DNA of 18,276 nt, taken from contig CAYYCP010000063.1 of NCBI GenBank assembly GCA_964470375.1, forward strand, positions 1-18,276, written 5' to 3'. Positions 8,399 through 14,718 of this stretch are shown piece by piece. The position numbers and the translations under genes are program-made. The notes below the pieces were generated by a model. The model did not search any database and had not been told where the DNA came from. It saw only the letters and a list, made by a program, of their open reading frames with translations. The stretch comes from CAYNQK01 sp964470375 (GTDB lineage Bacteria > Spirochaetota > Spirochaetia > Treponematales > JBGSOB01). Position 1 is the first letter of the stretch. Each line of letters opens with the position of its first letter.

Positions 8399-8407
8399 AC
8401 GATACCG
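8399..8407 (-). promoter_or_regulatory. Putative extended -10 element of the HAD-GNAT unit
   Basis: On the minus strand the bases read CGGTATCGT. The hexamer TATCGT (8404-8399) ends 7 bases before the ATG at 8391, which would put the transcription start at the start codon itself. A weak -35, TCCACA (8427-8422), lies 17 bases upstream. No Shine-Dalgarno sequence is visible. The same layout occurs before the TPR lipoprotein and the FtsX-like permease. Confidence 0.35.
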
Positions 8408-8414
8408 TGAAGCG

Positions 8415-8451
8415 GGGCCGATGTGGAAGCGCGGCGCCCTCCACCCGGCCC
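8415..8451 (-). terminator. GC-rich hairpin after the TPR lipoprotein gene
   Basis: GGGCCG (8415-8420) pairs with CGGCCC (8446-8451), and inside it GTGGA (8423-8427) pairs with TCCAC (8440-8444). This gives an 11-pair stem with a small 2/1 internal loop and a 12-base terminal loop. It lies 19 bases beyond the TPR gene stop and before the HAD gene. There is no U-run, so it may be a factor-dependent terminator or an mRNA 3'-end stabiliser rather than a standard intrinsic terminator. Confidence 0.4.
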
Positions 8452-8469
8452 GGGAATCCTCGGCCTGCC

Positions 8470-9645
8470 TCAGCGGTTGTCGGCGAGCTTCAGCAGGGCG
8501 TCCAGCCAGGCCATGTCCGCGCGATGTTCCTCCAGAGGTCCCCACTTTTCGGCGAACTCGGCTTCGAAAGCGGCCCGGTCGATGCCATCGGACTGGTTTA
8601 AAATGCCCTTCAGGGCGAAGAGGGCGGCGGAGCGGGAGAGCCAATCGTCATGCCCCTCGGCGACCAGGCGCAGGGATCTTGCCGCGGCGGCGTTCAGCGC
8701 GGCGTCCGTCGTTCCCCGGGCAAGCAAGGCCGAGATTGCTGAGATAAATTCCATGTCCAGCGGTACCAAGGGGTCGTGGCTCCGCCCGGCCTCGACGGCC
8801 GCACGGGCTTCAGAGTAGCGCCCGGCATCGAAGCAGGCCGAGCCAAGGCTCCAGTAAAGCCAGGCGTCTTCCAGGTCGGAAGCCATGATGTCGGCCACTA
8901 GGGCATCTGCATCGGCCTCCATGCCCACCTGATAGAGGATCGGCACGAGGTGCTTCATGTGGTAGGCCCGCTGCCCGGAATTGCGCTCCTTCCCTATCAG
9001 GGCCAGGGCCTGGCGGGCGTTGTCAGCGGCCGCGGCCTTCTCGTCCCAGGCAAGACTCAGCTCGGCGCGGACGCGGTAGGCCTCAGGATCGCTCTGATCG
9101 CCCTGGAGGAGGCCCTTGAAGAGGGTTTCGATCTCGGCCCGGGCGCCCTCCTTCCATCGCAGCTGCTCGATCAGGGTGAGGACGATCTCCGCATCGGCGG
9201 GGCGCAGAGCGGCGGCGGTGCGCAGGTCGGCCATGCCGGCCTCCTCATCGGCATCGGACTCGCCCATGTCCCAGAGGCGCATCGTCCCCCTGGCGTAGAA
9301 TGCCAGGGCGAAACTCGGGTCCGCGGCGATGGCCCTCTCCATGCACTCCATGGCCTTGCCCATCTGTCCGGTCCTCTTGTAGCGCAGGGCCAGGTCGTAC
9401 CAGAGGTAGGGGTCAGGAGAGGGGGCCGCCAGGAGGACGCGCTCAATCTCGGCCGCGGCCTCTTCCTGGCGCTCCTCCTCCCAGATGCCCATGTTCCGGG
9501 CCAGGGAGTCCGAAAGCCCCGGAGGATACCTCTTTCCCGCGCTCTGGCAGGACTCGAGGCCGATCGCGAGAGCGCAGAGGGCGGCCAAGGCCACCGGGCC
9601 CCGCAGGAAACGGTGCGTCACATGCAAATGCGTGATGGTTTTCAT
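8470..9645 (-). CDS. TPR-repeat lipoprotein
   Basis: The protein has 391 residues from the ATG at 9645. ATGs at 9651 and 9654 in the same frame are possible, but 9654 lies inside the proposed -10 element. The N-terminus has His/Arg residues, a hydrophobic stretch (GPVALAALCALAIG) and then Leu-Glu-Ser-Cys with Cys33, a relaxed lipobox with Glu at -2 of a kind tolerated in spirochaetes. The mature part is helical. Two clear TPR units, PYLWYDLALRYKRTGQMGKA and FALAFYARGTMRLW with ADPS between them, lie at about 75-130, and another, AWLYWSLGSACFDAGRYSEA, at about 255-275. TPR lipoproteins act as periplasmic scaffolds; no enzyme domain is visible. The role here is unknown. The gene has its own upstream hairpin and promoter-like element, so it appears to be a single-gene unit. 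Confidence 0.82.
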   Translation of the reverse strand: MKTITHLHVTHRFLRGPVALAALCALAIGLESCQSAGKRYPPGLSDSLARNMGIWEEERQEEAAAEIERVLLAAPSPDPYLWYDLALRYKRTGQMGKAMECMERAIAADPSFALAFYARGTMRLWDMGESDADEEAGMADLRTAAALRPADAEIVLTLIEQLRWKEGARAEIETLFKGLLQGDQSDPEAYRVRAELSLAWDEKAAAADNARQALALIGKERNSGQRAYHMKHLVPILYQVGMEADADALVADIMASDLEDAWLYWSLGSACFDAGRYSEARAAVEAGRSHDPLVPLDMEFISAISALLARGTTDAALNAAAARSLRLVAEGHDDWLSRSAALFALKGILNQSDGIDRAAFEAEFAEKWGPLEEHRADMAWLDALLKLADNR

Positions 9646-9652
9646 GGACATC

Positions 9653-9661
9653 ATGATACCA
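9653..9661 (-). promoter_or_regulatory. Putative extended -10 element of the TPR lipoprotein gene
   Basis: On the minus strand the bases read TGGTATCAT: a TGn extension plus TATCAT (five of six consensus positions). The hexamer ends 7 bases before the ATG at 9645, with no Shine-Dalgarno sequence between, consistent with a leaderless mRNA. The -35 region is not recognisable, which is typical of extended -10 promoters. Confidence 0.4.
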
Positions 9662-9665
9662 CGCC

Positions 9666-9700
9666 CGGGGCCGGAAAAGCGGATACCCGGAACGGCCCCG
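9666..9700 (-). terminator. GC-rich inverted repeat after the flavodoxin-hydrolase operon
   Basis: CGGGGCCG (9666-9673) and CGGCCCCG (9693-9700) are an exact 8-base inverted repeat with a 19-base loop. It starts 14 bases after the stop of the 72-residue ORF and just before the promoter-like element of the TPR gene. There is no U-run. It is positioned to end or insulate the upstream operon transcript. Confidence 0.35.
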
Positions 9701-9714
9701 CACCCTTCACCGGG

Positions 9715-9933
9715 TCATCCCGCAGAAGGCCTCCAGCGAATCAGGTACTCTCCGACATGCGCAGCCGCGAAGGCCATCGAGAGGCACAGCTCCGCGGGCG
9801 AATTCGCCATGAGGGATATTCCGAAGCTGAATGCCCTGCCTTCGTCGGCCATCGCCGTCTGCGAGAAAGCGGGGGCGGCTAATAGGAGAAAGGCGCAGAG
9901 AATAATAGCCGCCGGGTATCCTCGGCGCCTCAA
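9715..9933 (-). CDS. Small predicted secreted protein, TTG start coupled to the hydrolase stop
   Basis: The protein has 72 residues and I do not recognise its family. The TTG start (9933-9931) overlaps the hydrolase TGA as TTGA and is preceded by GGAAGGG at a good distance, so initiation by translational coupling is plausible. The N-terminus is a textbook signal peptide: Arg-Arg-Arg, a hydrophobic core AAIILCAFLLLAA, then PAFSQTAMA, with cleavage likely after Ser24 or Ala29. The mature part is only about 43-48 residues, amphipathic, and ends HVGEYLIRWRPSAG. Codon use is G/C-biased like the neighbours. It is the third cistron after the flavodoxin-like lipoprotein and the alpha/beta hydrolase. 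Automatic calling may miss it because it is short and uses TTG. Confidence 0.6.
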   Translation of the reverse strand: MRRRGYPAAIILCAFLLLAAPAFSQTAMADEGRAFSFGISLMANSPAELCLSMAFAAAHVGEYLIRWRPSAG

Positions 9934-10757
9934 GCAATCCCTTCCAGGAAGGCTTCCAGGGCGGCCATGAAGTCCTTGAAGGCGTCGAAGCGGATGAGGT
10001 GGCCGGCCGAGGGCACGTTGACAACCCGGGCGCGGGGGTTGAGCCGGGTGATTTGATCCGCCACCTCGGGGCTGACGATGCCGCCCAGAGCGGGATTCCC
10101 CGTGATCACCAGGAGAGGGCAGGCGAGCGAGCCTATCGTCCGGGTCCAATGACCCTCAGCCTTGTTCATCTTCGGGGCCATGATGTCGATGATGCCCTGA
10201 TCCATGGACTTCTTGGACTCGCACATGGCCTGGATGAGGTCATCGGGCCACGTGGGATGATCCTTGCGGTAGCCCTCCAGGAGGGACTCTAGGCTGATGT
10301 CCGGTAGGCTCCTGGCCCAGGCCACGAAGGGATTATCCGTCAAGGCGGGGCTATCGGCCGGCCAGGGCTCCATCCACCAGGGCGGATCTTCCAGGACAAC
10401 AGCCCGCGCCAGCTCCGGATAGCGGAGGACGGCCTGATAGGTGGTCATGGCTCCCATGGAGTGCCCGCACAGGATAGGCTCGCGGAGGCCCAGGGCGCGG
10501 ATTATGCCGGCCAGGTCCTCGGCCATGTCCACCCTGTCCCCGGGCCTTACCCTAGCCGAGCGCCCGTGCCCGCGCATGTCGGGCATGACGACATCGTAGC
10601 GGCCCTCCAGGGCCTTGGCCACGGGGCTCCAGCACAGGCCGTCGTCGGTGAAGCCGTGGGTCAGCACCAGGCAGCGCGGCTTACCCAGCCCAGCGCGATG
10701 GTAGTGGAAGCGAAGTCCCCCTACCTCGACATCAGCGTGGATCCACTGGTTGGGCAT
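9930..10757 (-). CDS. Alpha/beta-hydrolase fold protein
   Basis: The protein has 275 residues. The ATG follows the flavodoxin stop by 4 bases, with AGAGGTGAG across that stop as ribosome binding site. The alpha/beta-hydrolase core is clear: the oxyanion-region LTHGFTDDG (32-40), the DMRGHGRS strand-loop (60-67), the nucleophile elbow GHSMG with Ser100, and the terminal SAGHLIRF with His253. The catalytic acid is less obvious. The usual position after the sixth or seventh strand reads VITGNPALGG, with Asn221 where related proteins often carry Asp; Asp124 in VLEDPPWW is an alternative acid. Likely activity is esterase-like or hydrolase of a small ester or amide, in the cytoplasm since no signal peptide is seen. 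The substrate is unknown. It is coupled on both sides: upstream to the flavodoxin-like lipoprotein, downstream to the 72-residue ORF. Confidence 0.9.
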   Translation of the reverse strand: MPNQWIHADVEVGGLRFHYHRAGLGKPRCLVLTHGFTDDGLCWSPVAKALEGRYDVVMPDMRGHGRSARVRPGDRVDMAEDLAGIIRALGLREPILCGHSMGAMTTYQAVLRYPELARAVVLEDPPWWMEPWPADSPALTDNPFVAWARSLPDISLESLLEGYRKDHPTWPDDLIQAMCESKKSMDQGIIDIMAPKMNKAEGHWTRTIGSLACPLLVITGNPALGGIVSPEVADQITRLNPRARVVNVPSAGHLIRFDAFKDFMAALEAFLEGIA

Positions 10758-10761
10758 CGTC

Positions 10762-11436
10762 TCACCTCTTGTCTATTCCGCTCAGGCAGCGGAGCTTCTC
10801 AATATACCTGGCGCGGTTCTCCGGCTCGAAATCCGATTCTGAGAAGCCGGCGTAGGCGAAGGGCTGACGCTTGGCCAGCTTGGCCATGGCCGCCACGATC
10901 TTCTCCGGCTCGGTATCGCCGGAGATGGTGCCGTAAGCGGCCTCGGGCAGGGATCCCGCATGGGCCTTGAGCCAGGACCGCACCGGAGGGGCCATACGCC
11001 AGGCCCAGACGGGACTGAGGACGAAGACCCGCCCATAATCCGCCGGATCGTGGACGTCGGGCTCCAGCTTCACCGAGGTCCCGAAGATGGCCGCGGCTCC
11101 CCCGCTGAAGAAGCTCCACTTCCTGGGCCGGCTCTCGATTATCCTCTCCAGGTCGGCGCCGAAAATGGCGGCGATGTCCGCGGCCACGCGCTCGCTGGCG
11201 TTCCCCGAGGTGTAGTAGACCACCAGGGTCCTCACCCCGTCGCTGACGGGTTCGAGGGCCTCCTTGATGTCTTCCTGCCCTTCGGGAACCAGGCTGGCCG
11301 CCGCAACACTGTCCACCCGGTCCTCGGCCTCGGGCGAGCCGGCACAGGCTACCACGACCAAAGCTGCCAGGACGAGGCCCGCCAGGCTCAGGTTCCAGGC
11401 TCTCCGGCTCCTCGGCGTCTTCCTCACGCTTCCCAT
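10762..11436 (-). CDS. Flavodoxin-like lipoprotein
   Basis: The protein has 224 residues from the ATG at 11436, which has GGAGG 5 bases upstream. Twenty-six further in-frame codons exist upstream but would hide the signal peptide, so they are rejected. The N-terminus is positive (VRKTPRSRRAW), followed by LSLAGLVLAALVVVAC, a good lipobox with Cys31. After a linker rich in Asp/Glu/Ala, a flavodoxin fold begins at about residue 68: TLVVYYTSGNASERVA contains the FMN phosphate loop (75-81), and FVLSPVWAWRMAPPVRSWL (138-156) is the classical second FMN-contact strand and loop. It probably binds FMN and faces the periplasm. Most flavodoxins are cytosolic, so the lipid anchor is unusual. It is the first gene of a three-gene operon with the hydrolase and the small exported protein. 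Confidence 0.85.
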   Translation of the reverse strand: MGSVRKTPRSRRAWNLSLAGLVLAALVVVACAGSPEAEDRVDSVAAASLVPEGQEDIKEALEPVSDGVRTLVVYYTSGNASERVAADIAAIFGADLERIIESRPRKWSFFSGGAAAIFGTSVKLEPDVHDPADYGRVFVLSPVWAWRMAPPVRSWLKAHAGSLPEAAYGTISGDTEPEKIVAAMAKLAKRQPFAYAGFSESDFEPENRARYIEKLRCLSGIDKR

Positions 11437-11512
11437 GGCTTCCTCCAATCGCGCGTCCCGGCGGCCGAAAGCAACTCCGCGCCTTGCCGTAAGACGCCTC
11501 CAGATAGCGAGC

Positions 11513-11542
11513 AAGATAGCCCCGTGATACGCGCCGCGTCAA
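11513..11542 (-). promoter_or_regulatory. Putative sigma70-type promoter of the flavodoxin-hydrolase operon
   Basis: On the minus strand TTGACG (11542-11537) and TATCTT (11518-11513) are separated by 18 bases, matching five and four of six consensus positions. The element lies about 76 bases upstream of the ATG at 11436, leaving a leader that carries a good Shine-Dalgarno sequence. This contrasts with the leaderless-looking promoters elsewhere in the window. Confidence 0.4.
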
Positions 11543-11573
11543 CGTCGGGCGAGATTCCCGGCCCGTGTATGCA

Positions 11574-11840
11574 TTAACGGTTCCTCACGCCGACGTTGAC
11601 GGCCAGGGACGATAGCCGCCCGGCCGCGATGCCGGGGAGGGGATCCCCGACGAGGATATTGTACCCGAGGCCCGCGTAGGCGCCGAACGCCCGCGTGAGG
11701 TTCAAGGCGATGGAGGCGTATTGGGGTCCGCCCCAGGCCTCCGCCGCGGGCAAGAGGGCTCCGCTCTCAGCGGCCATTCGGCCGAGGGCAAGGATGGCCG
11801 TCAAGGCCGCGACGGCGGCGTTCTTTCTTCGCATGGCCAT
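11574..11840 (-). CDS. Small exported protein, possibly a shortened outer-membrane beta-barrel protein
   Basis: The protein has 88 residues; an ATG two codons later (11834) would give MRRKN and 86 residues and is equally likely. Codon use is G/C-biased as in real genes of this window. The N-terminus, RRKNAAVAALTAILALG, looks like a signal peptide or membrane anchor. The remainder alternates hydrophobic and polar residues around aromatic and glycine positions (YASIALNL, AYAGLGYNILVG, LSSLAVNVGVRN), as in the last strands of an outer-membrane beta-barrel. It is far too short for a complete barrel and lacks a terminal aromatic residue. It may be a remnant, a subunit of an oligomeric barrel, or an unrelated small secreted protein. 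It lies 65 bases after the LuxR-type gene on the same strand. I do not recognise a family. Confidence 0.5.
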   Translation of the reverse strand: MAMRRKNAAVAALTAILALGRMAAESGALLPAAEAWGGPQYASIALNLTRAFGAYAGLGYNILVGDPLPGIAAGRLSSLAVNVGVRNR

Positions 11841-11905
11841 GAGGGTACCGCCGGGGGCCAGCCCGGGGAATGGGGAATGTCCCCGGTTTTCCTAGGGGAT
11901 CCTCC

Positions 11906-12823
11906 CTATTTCGAGGCCGCGTTGCTGCGGACCAGGTTGAGGAGCTGGATGCGGCTCCTGACCTTGGTCTTCTGGTAGATGCTCTGGACGTGGTTGTCGA
12001 CGGTCTTGAAGGAGATGAAGAGGGCCTCGGAAATCTCCTTGTAGCTCTTGCCCTGCACTAGCCATTCGACGATCTCCGATTCGCGCTTGGTGAGCGCGAA
12101 TTCCGCCAGGAAGGCCGGTGTGAGCCTGCCGCCCTGGAAGTAGGCCGGGCGGTTGAAATAGGTCAGGGCGAAGAGGACCGAGAGGCCGTTCAGGACGAGG
12201 AAGTAGAGGGGAGTCGAGAAGAGCTCGAAGGCGTCGAGATCCTTGAGGAAGGGGATGCGGGAGCGGTACAGCTCGACAAGGATCACGGGCCCGAAGGGGA
12301 TGGTGACGAAGAAAAAGACCTTGAGCGCGGTCCTGAGCCCGCGCAGAGCGATCCCGCGCCAATTGGCCAGGATGAGGGCGAGCGAGTAGAGCACGCTCAT
12401 GAAGAGGACGGGGGTGAGGACGTAATCGTAGATGGCCTGTACGCGGAAGACCATGCCGTAGATGCCCAGGAGGGCTTCCAGGAAGACAGCTCCCAGGAGG
12501 GCGGGCTTCAAGGCCCGCGGCGGGCCGCTGGCCAGGGCCGAATGCGCGAATACCGGCATGGAATAGACGAGAAGGCAGGGACCGGCGATGTTCAGCGCGC
12601 CCTCGGCGAGCGAGAAGAATGCCCCGGGCTCTTGGCCGCTGAGGCTGAAGAAGCGCTGGATGGCGAGCATCAGGACGATCATCCAGAGGGACAGGAGTAC
12701 GGGGATGAAGCGTCGCACCGCATCCTGCCTGAAGCTCAGGTAGAGCCCCCCGGAGATGCCCATGGCTAGGCACCCGGAGAGGAGCGACGCGAGGTAGAAG
12801 AAGAAAACCAGGTTTCCTATCAT
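11906..12823 (-). CDS. Membrane-bound LuxR-family transcriptional regulator with seven predicted helices
   Basis: The protein has 305 residues from the ATG at 12823. The longer in-frame extension to 13015 runs into the divergent permease gene and lacks promoter room, so it is rejected. The first 225 residues contain about seven hydrophobic segments (near 3-30, 38-58, 70-92, 104-122, 128-148, 158-178 and 195-220), forming a membrane sensor. The C-terminal part is a LuxR/GerE helix-turn-helix: LTKRESEIVEWLVQGKSYKE, then the recognition helix area SFKTVDNHVQSIYQKTKV. There is no receiver domain, so signals probably enter through the membrane part. The gene is divergent from the FtsX-like permease and ABC ATPase and shares a 109-base promoter region with them, so it probably controls that transporter. 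7TM-LuxR proteins of this layout are frequent in spirochaetes and some Firmicutes and Actinobacteria. Confidence 0.88.
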   Translation of the reverse strand: MIGNLVFFFYLASLLSGCLAMGISGGLYLSFRQDAVRRFIPVLLSLWMIVLMLAIQRFFSLSGQEPGAFFSLAEGALNIAGPCLLVYSMPVFAHSALASGPPRALKPALLGAVFLEALLGIYGMVFRVQAIYDYVLTPVLFMSVLYSLALILANWRGIALRGLRTALKVFFFVTIPFGPVILVELYRSRIPFLKDLDAFELFSTPLYFLVLNGLSVLFALTYFNRPAYFQGGRLTPAFLAEFALTKRESEIVEWLVQGKSYKEISEALFISFKTVDNHVQSIYQKTKVRSRIQLLNLVRSNAASK

Positions 12824-12832
12824 CTCCCCGTA

Positions 12833-12861
12833 ATGATAATGCCGGGCCGGAGGGAGTCCAA
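12833..12861 (-). promoter_or_regulatory. Putative promoter of the LuxR-type gene
   Basis: On the minus strand TTGGAC (12861-12856), a 17-base spacer and TATCAT (12838-12833, five of six consensus positions). The -10 ends 9 bases before the ATG at 12823, so the transcript would have almost no leader. GGGGAG touches the ATG directly and is too close to act as a normal Shine-Dalgarno sequence. Confidence 0.4.
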
Positions 12862-12916
12862 GCCCCGCCGCCTGCGCCGCGCAGAGGGTGGGGGAGGCGC
12901 GAGGGGGGCCGAATCG

Positions 12917-12925
12917 TGGTATTAT
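12917..12925 (+). promoter_or_regulatory. Putative extended -10 element of the permease-ATPase operon
   Basis: The bases read TGGTATTAT: a TGn extension plus TATTAT (five of six consensus positions). The hexamer ends 7 bases before the ATG at 12933, placing the expected transcription start on the start codon. No -35 box and no Shine-Dalgarno sequence are visible. It faces the LuxR-gene promoter across the same 109-base intergenic region. Confidence 0.4.
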
Positions 12926-12932
12926 CCCGTCC

Positions 12933-14045
12933 ATGGCCATCAGGAATCCGCTACTCACGGATCCCGGCAGGCTGGCCATGACCGTGGCGGTCGTGGGCGT
13001 CTGCACCCTCCTCATGCTCTTCCTCTGGTCGGTCTACCAGGGGGTGAACGAGGGTGCGGTCGACTACATCCGCAAGACGGACGCGGACGCCTGGGCCCTG
13101 CAGCGCAGCTCAACGAACATCATCAGGGGATCCTCCATCATGAGCCTCAAGGATTACGCGTCCATCCGCGATGATCCCTCCGTCTCATCGGCCTCACCGG
13201 TCCTCCTCATCCTGGCCTCGGTGAGCCTGGACGGGCGCGACTACACGCTCTTCCTGGCCGGCTACCGCCCGGGCGAGAGCATGGGCGGACCGCCTGCCTT
13301 GGTCCAGGGCCGCCAGCCGGAGGGCATGGACGAGATAGTCCTGGACCGGGTATTCGCCCGTAAGCATCGTCTGGGGATAGGCGACCGCATCAGGATCCAG
13401 GACGCCGACCTCGAGATAGTCGGCCTGTCGGACAACACCAACGCCATGGTCATCCAATACGCCTTCGTCAGCCTGCCCCGGGCCCAGTACTTCATCGGCA
13501 TGCCCGGCCTCATCAGCTTCGTGCCCATACGCTTCAAGGAAGGCATCGATGCGCGGGCGGCCCTGGAAGGACTGCGCGCGGACCATCCGCACCTCAACAT
13601 CCTGGATGCCCCGGCCTTCCTGCGCAATAACGTCCTGGAGATGCAGAACGGCTTCCTGGCTTTCCTCCTCATCATAGCCGTGATGGGGGCCAGCGTCCTG
13701 TCCGTGATCCTCGTGCTGCTCTTCTCGCTCTCGATCCTGGAGAGGCGCAGGGAATTCGTCATCATGAAGGCCCTGGGGGCGCCGCCCGCCTTCGTCCCTT
13801 CGCTGGTGCTGGGCCAGGCCGCCCTCCTGGGCGCGGGCGGGGCCTGTCTGGGGACGGCCCTTTTCTTCCCCGTAAAGCTGGCCGTGCGGGCCTTCAGCCC
13901 GGAGCTCGAGACCGCCTTCTATCCCCAGCACGCCATCCTGGTGGCCGGAGCGGTGCTGTGCATCTCCATGCTGAGTTCAGCCCTGTCCGCCCGCAGGCTC
14001 TCGCGCTTCTACGCCCTGGAAGCCTTTCGCGGCAGGGAGGGCTGA
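12933..14045 (+). CDS. FtsX-like ABC transporter permease
   Basis: The protein has 370 residues from the ATG at 12933; an upstream in-frame ATG at 12888 adds 15 unconvincing residues and lies before the promoter-like element. Topology fits the MacB/FtsX family. A first membrane helix (about 14-36, LAMTVAVVGVCTLLMLFLW) is followed by a large extracytoplasmic domain (about 37-245) of MacB-PCD type containing IVLDRVFARKHRLGIGDRI. Three C-terminal helices then lie at about 250-280, 295-325 and 335-358, with the FtsX motif ERRREFVIMKALGAPPAFV after the second helix. Such permeases work as mechanotransducers or exporters together with a cytosolic ATPase, which is the next gene one base downstream. 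No membrane-fusion protein gene is adjacent. The substrate is unknown; the neighbouring membrane regulator suggests induction by an external compound or envelope stress. Confidence 0.9.
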   Translation: MAIRNPLLTDPGRLAMTVAVVGVCTLLMLFLWSVYQGVNEGAVDYIRKTDADAWALQRSSTNIIRGSSIMSLKDYASIRDDPSVSSASPVLLILASVSLDGRDYTLFLAGYRPGESMGGPPALVQGRQPEGMDEIVLDRVFARKHRLGIGDRIRIQDADLEIVGLSDNTNAMVIQYAFVSLPRAQYFIGMPGLISFVPIRFKEGIDARAALEGLRADHPHLNILDAPAFLRNNVLEMQNGFLAFLLIIAVMGASVLSVILVLLFSLSILERRREFVIMKALGAPPAFVPSLVLGQAALLGAGGACLGTALFFPVKLAVRAFSPELETAFYPQHAILVAGAVLCISMLSSALSARRLSRFYALEAFRGREG

Positions 14046-14046
14046 A

Positions 14047-14718
14047 ATGAATGTTGTTGAGCTTATGGGAGTCGGCAAAAGGATCGAAGAGGGCGGGGAA
14101 GCGCGTTGGATACTTGAGAACATCGATCTGAGCGCTGAGAGGGGCGAGCTCGTCCTCATCATGGGCCCGAGCGGCAGCGGCAAGACCAGCCTGCTGACCT
14201 TGATGGCCGGCTTCATCAGGCCGAGCGCTGGTAGGGTCGCGCTTTTCGGTGCGGATCTGTCCGGCATGGACGACGCCTCCCTGCAGGCCCTGCGCGCGCG
14301 CAGGATAGGCTTCGTCTTCCAAAACTTCCTCCTGATAGATTCGTTCACCGGCTACCAGAACGCCGAGCTGCCCCTGCGCTTCGCCGGGCACGGGCGGCGG
14401 GAGGCCGAGCGGATCGCCAGGGAATCCTTCGCCAACCTCGGAATCCAGGCCCTCGGGGAAAGGCGGGCCTCGGGGATGAGCCATGGCGAGCGTCAGCGGG
14501 TGGCCCTGGCGCGGGCCCTCTGCGGCGGGCCACAGCTGGTCCTGGCCGACGAGCCCACGGCCAACCTACGCAGCGACCAGGGCATGCTGGTCATAGAGAC
14601 CCTGCACGCCTACGTCCGCGAGCGCGGCGCCACCGCCATCGTGGCCACCCACGACGCCAGGCTGGAGGCCCTGGCGGACCGGTGCGTGTGCCTGAAAGAC
14701 GGACGCCTTGCCGGCTGA
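14047..14718 (+). CDS. ABC transporter ATP-binding protein (MacB/LolD-type) with altered D-loop
   Basis: The protein has 223 residues; the ATG lies one base after the permease stop, with GGGAGGG about 6 bases upstream. The nucleotide-binding domain is complete: Walker A GPSGSGKTS (40-48), Q-loop Gln92 in FVFQNF, signature MSHGERQRVALARAL (144-158, with His in place of the first signature Gly), Walker B LVLADEP with catalytic Glu169, and H-loop His202 in ATHD. The D-loop reads TANLRSDQG, with Arg175 where this family almost always has Asp. Hydrolysis residues are intact, so the protein should be active, although communication between the two ATP sites may be altered. It energises the FtsX-like permease in the gene before it. 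The stop lies in a hairpin shared with the convergent phosphotransferase gene. Confidence 0.93.
   Translation: MNVVELMGVGKRIEEGGEARWILENIDLSAERGELVLIMGPSGSGKTSLLTLMAGFIRPSAGRVALFGADLSGMDDASLQALRARRIGFVFQNFLLIDSFTGYQNAELPLRFAGHGRREAERIARESFANLGIQALGERRASGMSHGERQRVALARALCGGPQLVLADEPTANLRSDQGMLVIETLHAYVRERGATAIVATHDARLEALADRCVCLKDGRLAG

Noticed and set aside
8950..9882. A 310-codon plus-strand frame opposite the TPR lipoprotein
   Set aside because: Low-complexity Gly/Arg/Leu translation, antisense to a gene with signal peptide and TPR repeats.
10277..10291. CCTCC/GGAGG palindromes, also near 8141 and other places
   Set aside because: They are inside genes and follow from frequent Leu-Glu and Leu-Gln codons; spacing and flanks are irregular, so I do not treat them as a repeat family.
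12824..13015. N-terminal extension of the LuxR-type protein by 64 residues
   Set aside because: It would overlap the divergent permease gene and consume the shared promoter region; the extra residues resemble neither a membrane helix nor a known domain.
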